Both the position numbers and the translations under genes were made by a program. This document shows, piece by piece, positions 17,165 to 25,664 of a stretch of 64,000 nt of DNA. The notes beneath the pieces were generated by a model. That model was not told the DNA's origin, did no database searches, and saw nothing but the letters and a program-made list of their open reading frames with translations. Source of the DNA: Flavobacterium panici (GTDB lineage: Bacteria; Bacteroidota; Bacteroidia; Flavobacteriales; Flavobacteriaceae); contig NZ_CAIJDE010000033.1 in NCBI RefSeq assembly GCF_903819335.1, positions 17,762-81,761 of the forward strand. Reading direction: 5' to 3'. Numbering within the stretch: the first letter of the stretch is position 1; each line of letters starts with the position of its first letter.

Positions 17165-17197
17165 AAAAGGGCCGTCCCGATTTCTGACACAGCCCTT
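17165..17197 (-). terminator. Terminator after pcm
   Basis: AAGGGC (17167-17172) and GCCCTT (17192-17197) with A/T runs outside, just past the stop of pcm on the minus strand. Confidence 0.6.
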
Positions 17198-17204
17198 AAA
17201 TTTT

Positions 17205-17846
17205 TTAATTTTTATCTTCTAATAAAGGAACAAATCTAAATTCTCCAAACTCGTGTTTTTCAAATTGAGTTTCGTTCTTTCTAATTAACAAAGTCATAAT
17301 CTGAACGTCTTCTCCAAGCGGAATAACCAGCCTTCCTCCTATTTTTAACTGTGCCATTAATGGCTGTGGAATAAATGGTGCGCCTGCAGTTACAATAATA
17401 CTGTCAAACGGAGCATAATGCGGCAAACCTTTATAACCATCTCCAAAAGAAACATGTTTAGGACGAATGTTTAGTTTCGGAAATAAAATTGAAGTCTGCT
17501 TAAACAATTCATTTTGTCTTTCGATAGTATATACTTTTGCGCCCAAAGCAAATAAAACTGCTGTTTGGTAACCTGAACCCGTTCCTATTTCCAGAATCTT
17601 GTGATCTTTTTTTACTTCTAACAACTGCGATTGAAACGCCACAGTGTACGGCTGCGAAATAGTCTGCCCCGCGCCAATAGGAAAAGCCTTATCCTGATAG
17701 GCAAAATCTTCAAAACTTGAATTCAAAAAAAGGTGTCTTGGGATTTTTTTTATCGCATCCAGAACCGCTCTGTCAGTAATTCCTTTTTGTTCTAAAGTGC
17801 TTACTAATTGATTACGAAGTCCTTGATGTTTGGCAGTGTCTTTCAA
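17205..17846 (-). CDS. pcm: Protein-L-isoaspartate O-methyltransferase
   Basis: Uses S-adenosylmethionine to repair isoaspartyl residues in damaged proteins; cytoplasmic. 213 residues, full length. The SAM-binding motif is LEIGTGSGYQTAVLFALGAKVYTIER, preceded by the family segment PIGAGQTISQPYTVAFQSQLL and followed by SIIVTAGAPFIPQPLMAQLKIGGRLVIPLG. It stands alone with a predicted promoter upstream and a terminator downstream. Confidence 0.95.
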   Translation of the reverse strand: MKDTAKHQGLRNQLVSTLEQKGITDRAVLDAIKKIPRHLFLNSSFEDFAYQDKAFPIGAGQTISQPYTVAFQSQLLEVKKDHKILEIGTGSGYQTAVLFALGAKVYTIERQNELFKQTSILFPKLNIRPKHVSFGDGYKGLPHYAPFDSIIVTAGAPFIPQPLMAQLKIGGRLVIPLGEDVQIMTLLIRKNETQFEKHEFGEFRFVPLLEDKN

Positions 17847-17867
17847 AATGGGTAGGTTTTATTTTCG

Positions 17868-17899
17868 CAAAAATAAGAAAACAAATCATCAATTATCAA
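17868..17899 (-). promoter_or_regulatory. Candidate pcm promoter
   Basis: Minus-strand TTG (17899-17897), 21-base spacer, TATTTTTG (17875-17868); the predicted start is about 15 bp before the pcm ATG at 17846. Confidence 0.45.
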
Positions 17900-17964
17900 G
17901 TACTTTTTAATCATTTAATTTCTATTTTTGGTCAAAACTTAATTTTTAGTAAATCTAATATTTT

Positions 17965-18960
17965 ATGAAGAAAGCAATACTCCTTTTATCTTTATTTTTT
18001 TCGTTATCAGGAATCATACAATCAATTGTTTTCTTATTCATAAGATCTGAAAAATTTTTAGAATTTATAGTTTTTACAAATATTACACCTTATTATTTTT
18101 CAGGTTTAACTGTTATGATTGAAGTTGAAAGAATTAATCAGTACACATCAACCTCTGCATCATTAGGGTTATTAAATTTATTTTTTTACTTGTCTTTTTT
18201 ATTTGGAACTATAATTTATTTTTTCTCAAAGTATAAAGAAACTAAATTGTTGCTATTCAATTTTAGTTTAATAATAATTAGCGAAATAAGAAGTTTAGTA
18301 TTTTTTCTTTTTGCTTTTGAAGATTGGACAAACTCGTATATAACATATAGAATATCAGGAATAACAATTACAATAGTATATATACTTTTGTCTTATTTTA
18401 TTACAAATAGATATTTGAATACTAGCGAAGAAATAGTATCAGATCAGGGCTATTTACAGAATTCATCAAAATACAGACGTTTTTGTAATTACATTATTGA
18501 TGGAGGCTTTATAATAGTTATAGCTTTAGGTATTATTGAATTTGCAAAAAACAACAATACTTATATGTCCTTTTTTAATGGTTTAAAATCTATTTTTGGA
18601 GATAAATTGGGGCTTTTGATTTTTATATCTTTGGTTAAAATTATTTATTATTTAACGTATGAATCAATTTTCAGGTCGACGCCTGCTAAATTCTTAACCG
18701 GCTGTTATGTCACAGATGAGGAAGGAAATCCGCCTACTTTTTCAATAATTTTAAAACGAACTTTATTTAGATTAATTCCCTTTGAAAGTTTATCTTTTTT
18801 GATGGGCAAAAATTTGCATGATGACTATTCCGATACGTATGTTGTCAATAAAAAAACGAATAGCATAATTGAAAATCGCTATTCACAATTTTTAGCAATC
18901 GCATTTGGCATCTTATTAGTGATCTATTTTTGTCTGTCAAACAAAAACATATTTAATTAA
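17965..18960 (+). CDS. RDD-family membrane protein
   Basis: 331 residues with about seven hydrophobic segments. The C-terminal half is an RDD domain: YRRFCNYIIDGGFIIVIALGII with the Arg-Asp pattern, a second helix around GLLIFISLVKIIYYLTYESIF, and the conserved loop TPAKFLTGCYVTDEEGNPPTFSIILKRTLFRLIPFESLSFL. The N-terminal half has additional helices of unknown type. RDD proteins are proposed to be transporters. The gene stands alone on the + strand and codons are AT-rich, unlike the pcm neighbour. Confidence 0.75.
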   Translation: MKKAILLLSLFFSLSGIIQSIVFLFIRSEKFLEFIVFTNITPYYFSGLTVMIEVERINQYTSTSASLGLLNLFFYLSFLFGTIIYFFSKYKETKLLLFNFSLIIISEIRSLVFFLFAFEDWTNSYITYRISGITITIVYILLSYFITNRYLNTSEEIVSDQGYLQNSSKYRRFCNYIIDGGFIIVIALGIIEFAKNNNTYMSFFNGLKSIFGDKLGLLIFISLVKIIYYLTYESIFRSTPAKFLTGCYVTDEEGNPPTFSIILKRTLFRLIPFESLSFLMGKNLHDDYSDTYVVNKKTNSIIENRYSQFLAIAFGILLVIYFCLSNKNIFN

Positions 18961-19020
18961 TTTATAAAAAATCAAAGATTTCTTTTTAATTACCAAATCA
19001 CTAAATCTTTATTACATTCA

Positions 19021-19052
19021 TTTTCACGTTCGACAAATAAATTATATTTTTG
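19021..19052 (+). promoter_or_regulatory. Candidate promoter of the Gfo/Idh gene
   Basis: TTTTC (19021-19025), 19-base spacer, TATTTTTG (19045-19052), 16 bp before the ATG at 19069. Confidence 0.45.
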
Positions 19053-19068
19053 TTTAAAATACATTCTC

Positions 19069-20034
19069 ATGTTAAAAGTAGGAGTTTTAGGTGCTGGTCA
19101 TCTTGGTAAAATACATTTACGCTTATTACAACAATCTGACAAATACGAATTAGTTGGATTTTACGACGAAAATCAAGAAAATGCCGAAAGAATCTCAAAA
19201 GAATTTGGCTATAAAAATTTCAGTACAATTGCAAAACTTATACACGCTGTCGATGTAATCGACATTGTAACTCCAACACTTTCTCACTACAAATGTGCAA
19301 AAGTGGCAATTAAATCAGGAAAACATATCTTTATTGAAAAGCCAATTGCCAATACCGTTGAAGAAGCCGAAGAAATTATGGCTTTAGCAAAAGAATACAA
19401 CGTAAAAGGACAAGTTGGTCATGTTGAGCGTTTTAACCCAGCTTTTATCGCTACAAAAAACATGATCGAAAACCCAATGTTTATTGAAACACATCGTTTA
19501 GCCGAATTTAATCCGCGTGGTACAGACGTTCCTGTAGTTCTGGATTTAATGATTCATGATATTGATGCTATTTTAAGTGTTGTAAAATCAAAAGTGAAAA
19601 ATATTAATGCAAGCGGCGTTTCGGTTATCAGCGAAACTCCTGATATTGCCAATGCCCGAATCGAATTTGAAAATGGCTGCGTTGCCAATTTAACTGCCAG
19701 TAGAATTTCTTTAAAGAATATGCGTAAATCACGTTTCTTTCAAAAAGACGCTTACATTTCAGTTGACTTTTTAGAGAAAAAATGTGAAGTCGTTCGTATG
19801 AAAGATGCGCCGGAAGTTCCGGGAGATTTTGATATGATTCTGCAAAATGCCGAAGGTGTAAAAAAACAAATTTACTTTACAAATCCTGATGTGGAGCAAA
19901 ACAACGCAATTCTTGACGAATTAGAATCTTTTGCACATGCAATAAACACAGATACAACTCCGGTTGTAACGCTTGAACAGGCAACAGATGCATTACGTGT
20001 TGCTTATCAAATTATTGATTGTTTCGATAAATAA
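19069..20034 (+). CDS. Gfo/Idh/MocA-family oxidoreductase
   Basis: 321 residues. N-terminal Rossmann fold with GVLGAGHLGKIHLRLLQQ, the EKPIAN motif (FIEKPIANTVEEAEEIM) that carries the conserved catalytic lysine, and the substrate-domain motif VVLDLMIHDIDAILSV. Family members reduce or oxidise sugars and related compounds with NAD(P). The substrate is not readable. It ends at a strong terminator before the hydroxyacyl-CoA dehydrogenase gene, so the two are not clearly an operon. Confidence 0.88.
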   Translation: MLKVGVLGAGHLGKIHLRLLQQSDKYELVGFYDENQENAERISKEFGYKNFSTIAKLIHAVDVIDIVTPTLSHYKCAKVAIKSGKHIFIEKPIANTVEEAEEIMALAKEYNVKGQVGHVERFNPAFIATKNMIENPMFIETHRLAEFNPRGTDVPVVLDLMIHDIDAILSVVKSKVKNINASGVSVISETPDIANARIEFENGCVANLTASRISLKNMRKSRFFQKDAYISVDFLEKKCEVVRMKDAPEVPGDFDMILQNAEGVKKQIYFTNPDVEQNNAILDELESFAHAINTDTTPVVTLEQATDALRVAYQIIDCFDK

Positions 20035-20059
20035 TATAAAAATATAACTCATTATTTTT

Positions 20060-20096
20060 AAGGTTTAAAGCTGGCAGAAAAGCCACTTTAAACCTT
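20060..20096 (+). terminator. Terminator after Gfo/Idh gene
   Basis: AAGGTTTAAAG (20060-20070) pairs with CTTTAAACCTT (20086-20096), with an inner TGGC/GCCA helix and a one-base bulge, followed by TTTT. Confidence 0.8.
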
Positions 20097-20126
20097 AACT
20101 TTTAAAATTTAAATACCAAAAACAAA

Positions 20127-21014
20127 ATGAAAACTATAGCTGTAATTGGTGCAGGAACAATGGGTAACGGAATTGCTCATACATTTGCACAAAGCGGATT
20201 TACTGTAAAATTAATCGACGTTTCTGAAAAATCATTAGATAAAGGAATGGCAACTATTGCGGCTAATTTAGACCGTATGCTTGCAAAAGGAACAATTACG
20301 CAGGAAGATGTTGCTAAAACAATCACTAATATTATTACTTATACCGATATTAAAGACGGTGTTGTTGGTGCTGATTTAGTTGTAGAAGCTGCAACTGAAA
20401 ATGTAGAATTAAAACTGAATATTTTCAAGCAATTAAACGAAGCTTGTTCTCACAATACCATTTTAGCAACCAATACTTCTTCAATTTCAATTACACAAAT
20501 TGGTTCTGTTGTTGCACATCCAGAACGCGTTATTGGAATGCATTTTATGAATCCGGTACCAATTATGAAATTGGTTGAAATCATTCGCGGTTACAACACA
20601 AGCGATGAAGTAACAAAAATCATCATGGATTTATCTGAGAAATTAGGTAAAGTTCCTGTTGAAGTAAACGATTATCCGGGCTTTGTAGCAAACAGAATTT
20701 TAATGCCAATGCTAAACGAAGCAATAGAAACGTTATATAATAAAGTAGCCGGAGTTTACGAAATTGATACCGTAATGAAATTAGGAATGGGACACCCAAT
20801 GGGACCGCTTCAATTAGCTGATTTTATTGGTCTTGATGTTTGTCTTGCAATCTTAAATGTAATGTACGAAGGTTTCAAAAATCCAAAATACGCACCTTGT
20901 CCATTATTAGTAAATATGGTGAGAGCAGGAAAACTGGGTGTAAAATCTGGCGAAGGTTTTTACGATTACAGCGAAAGCAAAAAAGCAGAGAAAATTTCTA
21001 AGCAGTTTGTTTAA
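20127..21014 (+). CDS. 3-hydroxybutyryl-CoA dehydrogenase
   Basis: Oxidises 3-hydroxyacyl-CoA to 3-ketoacyl-CoA with NAD(P). 295 residues, the size of stand-alone dehydrogenases of the Hbd/PaaH type. The NAD loop is VIGAGTMGNGIAHTFAQSGF. The catalytic region is RVIGMHFMNPVPIMKLVEIIRG, followed by NDYPGFVANRILMPMLNEAI and the C-terminal GMGHPMGPLQLADFIGLD. A membrane protein gene follows 11 bp later, possibly on the same transcript. Confidence 0.92.
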   Translation: MKTIAVIGAGTMGNGIAHTFAQSGFTVKLIDVSEKSLDKGMATIAANLDRMLAKGTITQEDVAKTITNIITYTDIKDGVVGADLVVEAATENVELKLNIFKQLNEACSHNTILATNTSSISITQIGSVVAHPERVIGMHFMNPVPIMKLVEIIRGYNTSDEVTKIIMDLSEKLGKVPVEVNDYPGFVANRILMPMLNEAIETLYNKVAGVYEIDTVMKLGMGHPMGPLQLADFIGLDVCLAILNVMYEGFKNPKYAPCPLLVNMVRAGKLGVKSGEGFYDYSESKKAEKISKQFV

Positions 21015-21025
21015 GTTTTTTAAAT

Positions 21026-21547
21026 ATGATATCATTTGAGAGTGAATATAAAAATTTTAATCAACGCCTTTTTACTTTAAAAAATGTGTCATTCCTGATT
21101 GAATTCTTTACTTATTCATGTCTAATTATATTTTTTAATCTTTCGAAATTTTATACAATAATAATTGGGCTATTTCTTTTAGCAATATGTAGCTTTATCC
21201 TTATTAGCAGAAGCAAAACCAACATTGATTTAATAACCTTTCAGGAAAATAGAATTATTTTAAATGGTGAAACATTTAATACGAAATGGATAAAATCAAT
21301 AGATATAAAAGAAACTTATATACAGATACTGAGTATTGGTTCTCGACAAGGATTACGTGGTGCGATTTTTTATTTAAAAATAAAAAATAAAGAAGATCAC
21401 TACATTATAAACTCATTCGACACCTATTCTGACGAAGGAATAATACAGATTTTTAATGAGTTTAAAAAGTTCAAGGAAGAAAAAATAATTGTAGACGAAA
21501 CATTAATATTATTGAGAATTCAAGAAAAAATAGAAAAATGTCAATAG
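21026..21547 (+). CDS. Unknown two-TM protein with a soluble C-terminal part
   Basis: 173 residues. Two hydrophobic helices (about residues 23-60: SFLIEFFTYSCLIIFFNLS and FYTIIIGLFLLAICSFILI) precede a beta-rich soluble part (DLITFQENRIILNGETFNTKWIKSIDIKE...) that looks like the PH-type domain of small bacterial membrane proteins. It overlaps the next gene by 10 bp, so translation is probably coupled to the YggS-type gene. No function can be assigned. Confidence 0.6.
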   Translation: MISFESEYKNFNQRLFTLKNVSFLIEFFTYSCLIIFFNLSKFYTIIIGLFLLAICSFILISRSKTNIDLITFQENRIILNGETFNTKWIKSIDIKETYIQILSIGSRQGLRGAIFYLKIKNKEDHYIINSFDTYSDEGIIQIFNEFKKFKEEKIIVDETLILLRIQEKIEKCQ

Positions 21548-22197
21548 CATTAAATTTAAATACTATCAAAGCAAGTTTACCTGAACACGTAACCTTAGTT
21601 GCCGTTTCAAAAACAAAACCTGTTTCGGACTTAATTCAAGCCTACGAAGCTGGGCAGCGTATTTTTGGAGAAAACAAAATTCAGGAAATGACTGAGAAAT
21701 GGGAACAAATGCCAAAAGATATTCAATGGCATATGATTGGTCATGTTCAGTCGAATAAAGTCAAATTTATGGCACCATTTGTGAGTTTGATTCACGGTGT
21801 TGACAGTTTGAAATTATTACAGGAAATAAACAAACAAGCTTTAAAAAACAACAGAACAATAGATTGTCTTCTTCAAATATATATTGCCGAAGAAGAATCT
21901 AAATTTGGTTTAGACGAAAACGAATTAAATGAACTTTTAACTTCTGTGGAGTTTAAAGAGTTAAAAAATATTCGTATCTTAGGTTTAATGGGAATGGCAA
22001 CCTTTACAGAAGATCAAAATCAAATAAAAAAAGAATTCACCCATTTAAAATCGATTTTTGATTCTATTCAAACACTGCAAACTGAAAACTGCAAACTGAA
22101 TACTATCTCTATGGGAATGTCCGGAGATTATCAACTTGCAATAGAATGCGGCAGCACAATGGTTCGCATTGGAAGCAGCATTTTTGGAGGTCGTTAA
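21538..22197 (+). CDS. YggS/PROSC-type PLP-binding protein
   Basis: A 219-residue PLP-homeostasis protein: VAVSKTKPVSDLIQAYEAGQRIFGENKIQEM contains the PLP lysine region near residue 23, then WHMIGHVQSNKVK and the C-terminal SMGMSGDYQLAIECGSTMVRIGSSIFGGR. These motifs are diagnostic. The family is thought to control free PLP. The start ATG lies inside the end of the upstream gene. Confidence 0.93.
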   Translation: MSIALNLNTIKASLPEHVTLVAVSKTKPVSDLIQAYEAGQRIFGENKIQEMTEKWEQMPKDIQWHMIGHVQSNKVKFMAPFVSLIHGVDSLKLLQEINKQALKNNRTIDCLLQIYIAEEESKFGLDENELNELLTSVEFKELKNIRILGLMGMATFTEDQNQIKKEFTHLKSIFDSIQTLQTENCKLNTISMGMSGDYQLAIECGSTMVRIGSSIFGGR

Positions 22198-22216
22198 CTC
22201 TCAAAAATCACCTATC

Positions 22217-22245
22217 GTAAGACGCACTGCGGTACGCCTCTACAA
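22217..22245. repeat. Short copy of a dispersed repeat
   Basis: gacgcactgcggtacgcctc is an imperfect copy of the GACGCACTGCTGTGCGTCTC palindrome found near 30340-30370 and 30635-30665. Confidence 0.5.
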
Positions 22246-22283
22246 AAAAACTGAATACTAAAAACTGAGACTGAACACTTAAT

Positions 22284-23645
22284 TTGTACGCAATACTAGA
22301 CATAGAAACCACTGGAGGACAATTTAATGAAGAAGGAATTACCGAAATCGCCATCTATAAATTTGATGGTCACGAAGTAGTAGACCAGTTCATAAGCCTT
22401 GTAAATCCTGAAATCCCGATTCAGCCTTTCGTAGTAAAACTGACCGGAATCAACAATGCTATGTTACGTTCTGCTCCAAAGTTTTACGAAGTTGCCAAAC
22501 GCATAATCGAAATAACCACAGATTGCGTTATTGTCGCCCACAACGCATCGTTTGACTATCGAATTTTACGAACAGAATTTAGACGTTTAGGTTACGATTT
22601 TGAAGCCAGAACGCTTTGCACAGTTGAATTAGCCAAAAAATTAATTCCAGAACAGCCATCGTACAGTTTAGGAAAACTAGTACGCGCGCTCGGAATCCCA
22701 ATGGCCGACAGACATCGCGCCAGCGGAGACGCCATGGCAACCACAAAGCTTTTCAAAATGCTGCTTGAAAAAGATGTCGAAAAAACAATTGTAAAAGACT
22801 TTATAAAACTTGAAATCGAAAAAGGAATTGCACCAAAATTCCTGGATCTTTTAAGCCAAATGCCAACTAAAACCGGCGTTTATTACATTTATAATGAAAG
22901 TGGAACTCTAATATACATTGGGAAAAGCCAAAATATTAAAAAGAGAATTAATCAGCATTTTACCGGAATCACAACAAAAAGTAAAAAAATACAAACCGAA
23001 GTTTTTACCATAACTTATGACGAAACCGGAAGCGAATTAATTGCTCTTTTAAAAGAAAGCCAGGAAGTAAAAATTAACCGTCCGAGATACAACCGCTCCC
23101 AGAAAAAATCATTTTTCCCATTTGCCCTTTATTCAGAAAAAGATGCGAATGGTTATTTGAATTTAAAACTTGAAAAAGCTGACGGACGTAAAAAAGAAAT
23201 TACATCCTATGCTTCTTTACAGGAAGGTAAAAACGCACTTTTTAAATTCACTGCAAAATACCATTTGTGTCAAAAGTTAACCGGATTATACCAAAGTAAA
23301 AAAGAGTGTTTTCAATATAAAATAAAAGAATGCGACGGAGCATGTATTGGCGAAGTCACTCCGGAAATTTATAATTTGAGAGTACAGCAGTTTATCTCTG
23401 AAAACAGTTTCGAAAACAAAAGCATGATTTTAATTGACAGAGGCCGAAATGTAAACGAAAGAAGCGCTATTTTAATCGAAAACGGAACCTATCAGGGTTA
23501 TGCTTATTACGATCTTAACTATCAGATTAACAATATTGAAATCCTAAAAAATATCCTAATTCCAATGCCTCATAATCGCGATGTAAAAAACATAATCCAA
23601 AATTACATCCGTAAGAGCAAATCCCTTAAAATACTCCATTTTTAA
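22284..23645 (+). CDS. DEDDh exonuclease fused to a GIY-YIG nuclease domain
   Basis: 453 residues in two parts. Residues 1-180 form a DnaQ-like 3'-5' exonuclease: YAILDIETTGG, VAHNASFDYRIL and HRASGDAMAT give the DEDDh residues. Residues about 200-280 are a UvrC-type GIY-YIG domain (TKTGVYYIYNESGTLIYIGKSQNIKKRINQHF). The remainder carries Cys residues (CQKL, CFQYKIKECDGAC) as in UvrC-like/Cho proteins. It may act in DNA repair or processing. The start is TTG at 22284; the next ATG would destroy the exonuclease motif. Confidence 0.88.
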   Translation: MYAILDIETTGGQFNEEGITEIAIYKFDGHEVVDQFISLVNPEIPIQPFVVKLTGINNAMLRSAPKFYEVAKRIIEITTDCVIVAHNASFDYRILRTEFRRLGYDFEARTLCTVELAKKLIPEQPSYSLGKLVRALGIPMADRHRASGDAMATTKLFKMLLEKDVEKTIVKDFIKLEIEKGIAPKFLDLLSQMPTKTGVYYIYNESGTLIYIGKSQNIKKRINQHFTGITTKSKKIQTEVFTITYDETGSELIALLKESQEVKINRPRYNRSQKKSFFPFALYSEKDANGYLNLKLEKADGRKKEITSYASLQEGKNALFKFTAKYHLCQKLTGLYQSKKECFQYKIKECDGACIGEVTPEIYNLRVQQFISENSFENKSMILIDRGRNVNERSAILIENGTYQGYAYYDLNYQINNIEILKNILIPMPHNRDVKNIIQNYIRKSKSLKILHF

Positions 23646-23675
23646 CAAAACAAAACTTTCATTATCTTCGTAGAT

Positions 23676-24515
23676 ATGAAAAATAGAAAATCAAAATACG
23701 AAACCTTTAGAGAAAAAATCAAAATTATCCTGTATGGTACAAACACCATTTTAGGACGAATGTTTGATTTAGTTCTTTTAGGTTTGATTTTATTGAGCGT
23801 TTTATTAATTATGCTCGATACAGTTGAAGGAATTAGTCAAAAGTATCATGAACAGCTGCTCATTTGCGAATGGGCTATTACTGTCTTTTTTACAATTGAG
23901 TATATTCTAAGAATTATCTCGATACAAAAACCAATTAAATACATTTTTAGTTTTTACGGAATCATCGATCTACTTGCCGTATTGCCAATGTATTTATCCA
24001 TATTTTTTCCCGGTGCAAGCATTTTATCAATTGTTAGGGCATTGCGTTTTTTCAGATTATTCAAAATACTACATATCCCGCAAATTTCACATCAATCTGC
24101 ACAGCTTAAGGACGCTATAGAAGCCAGTAAAGAGAAAATTCTAGTATTCATTTATTTCGTTCTTATCAGTACCGTAATTATCGGTTCGGTTATGTATTTA
24201 GTCGAAGGCAAAGAATCAGGGTTTACCAGTATTCCCATGGGGATTTACTGGACAATAGTAACCTTAACAACAGTGGGATACGGCGATATTTCACCTCAAT
24301 CACCTCTAGGACAATTTATTGCAGCATTAGTTATGATTTTAGGTTATGGAATTATTGCTGTTCCAACCGGAATTGTAACAGCAGAATTTGCAAAAAATAC
24401 TTTAAAAAACAACACAGTAAGCGGTAAAAAAACATGCAGAAAATGTCAATCGCAATTACATTTTGACAACGCTAAATACTGCTACGAATGCGGAACCCAA
24501 TTACCAAATAATTAA
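23676..24515 (+). CDS. Voltage-gated K+ channel-like ion transporter with C-terminal zinc ribbon
   Basis: 279 residues with six predicted membrane helices. The S4-like segment IVRALRFFRLFKILHIP has spaced arginines. The selectivity filter TVGYGD is at residues 199-204, followed by the pore helix S6 and VPTGIVTAEFAK. The C-terminus adds CRKCQSQLHFDNAKYCYECG, a four-Cys zinc ribbon, after the last helix. Such a cytoplasmic ribbon is known on some bacterial channels of this type, but its role is unclear. The gene is between the exonuclease fusion and miaA. Confidence 0.88.
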   Translation: MKNRKSKYETFREKIKIILYGTNTILGRMFDLVLLGLILLSVLLIMLDTVEGISQKYHEQLLICEWAITVFFTIEYILRIISIQKPIKYIFSFYGIIDLLAVLPMYLSIFFPGASILSIVRALRFFRLFKILHIPQISHQSAQLKDAIEASKEKILVFIYFVLISTVIIGSVMYLVEGKESGFTSIPMGIYWTIVTLTTVGYGDISPQSPLGQFIAALVMILGYGIIAVPTGIVTAEFAKNTLKNNTVSGKKTCRKCQSQLHFDNAKYCYECGTQLPNN

Positions 24516-24519
24516 TTTA

Positions 24520-24668
24520 TGGAGCTAATCCAGCTGTACATTGCAACTCCTCCTTATCTTTGTTGTTTTTTTAAGGCATAAAAGGAGCTTCCGCCGGTCG
24601 CTCTTTTACACCAAAAAAAACGAACAAATATAAGTCCGGGGTTTCCATTTCCATCTGGGCTAAAAAAT
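24520..24668. other. Conserved-looking noncoding element before miaA
   Basis: A GC-richer noncoding stretch with imperfect inverted ends: GCTAATCCAGCTG on the left and the reverse of TAGCCCAGATG on the right. I recall similar elements (GGCTAATCC...CATCGGGCTA type) dispersed in Bacteroidetes genomes, but cannot name a family. The minus strand has TATATTTG, a -7-like box, near 24626 and a GGAGG before an ATG that opens only a nine-codon ORF, so transcription from the minus strand is possible. Confidence 0.45.
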
Positions 24669-25589
24669 ATGAAATACCTAATAACCATTGTCGGACCAAC
24701 AGCTATAGGCAAAACAGCCTTAAGTATTGCTTTGGCACAACATTTTAAATGCGAAATCGTTTCTTGCGACAGCCGTCAGTTTTTTAAAGAAATGACCATT
24801 GGAACCGCAGTTCCCAATCAAAACGAACTTAATTCAGCCCAACATCATTTCATTCAAAATAAATCCATTTTCGAAAATTACACCGTTGGCGATTACGAAA
24901 AAGAAGCTTTAGCCAAAATCGAAGAACTATTTCAAACCAATGACTTTGTAATTCTCATTGGCGGTTCAGGTTTATACGTTGATGCGATTTTAAAAGGTTT
25001 CGATGAATTTCCGGAAATTGATCCGCAAGTTCGCTCTGAAGTAAACTCAAATTACGAAAAACTCGGAATTGAATATCTTCAGGAACAATTAAAAATTTTA
25101 GATCCAGAATATTATCAAAAAATAACTTTAGAAAACCCACAAACGCTGCAAAATCCACAGCGAATGATGCGTTTTGTAGAAGTTTGCATTGGAGCACAAA
25201 AACCGTATTCATCATTTCTAAATCAAAAGAAAAACAATAGAAACTTCACTCCTATTTTAATAGGTTTAGACGCTGACAGAGAAATCATTTACAACCGAAT
25301 CAACCAGCGTGTTGACATTATGATGAACGAAGGTTTACTCGAAGAAGCCAAAACATTGTATCCTAATAAAGCGTTAAATGCGCTTCAAACCGTGGGTTAT
25401 AGAGAATTATTTAGTTATTTTGATGAAGAATTCACTTTACCATTTGCCATTGAAGAAATTAAGAAAAATACCCGAAGATTCTCCAAAAGACAATTAACGT
25501 GGTTCAAACGAAATGAAAACACAAAATGGTTTGATTATGCAGCAGATAGAAAAAATATCATAGATTACATAGAAAATCTTCTAAAGTAA
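24669..25589 (+). CDS. miaA: tRNA dimethylallyltransferase
   Basis: Adds a dimethylallyl group to A37 of tRNAs that read UNN codons. 306 residues, full length. The P-loop is VGPTAIGKTALS near the N-terminus; EIVSCDSRQFFKEMTIGTAVP and NPQRMMRFVEV are typical of MiaA, as is the C-terminal TRRFSKRQLTWFKR. The next gene, an acyl-ACP thioesterase, starts 76 bp later. Confidence 0.95.
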   Translation: MKYLITIVGPTAIGKTALSIALAQHFKCEIVSCDSRQFFKEMTIGTAVPNQNELNSAQHHFIQNKSIFENYTVGDYEKEALAKIEELFQTNDFVILIGGSGLYVDAILKGFDEFPEIDPQVRSEVNSNYEKLGIEYLQEQLKILDPEYYQKITLENPQTLQNPQRMMRFVEVCIGAQKPYSSFLNQKKNNRNFTPILIGLDADREIIYNRINQRVDIMMNEGLLEEAKTLYPNKALNALQTVGYRELFSYFDEEFTLPFAIEEIKKNTRRFSKRQLTWFKRNENTKWFDYAADRKNIIDYIENLLK

Positions 25590-25664
25590 AATCAAAAATC
25601 TTTTTTCTATACTCTATATTCTATCCTCTAAAAAAATCTAAAATCAACTATCTAAAATAAAAAA

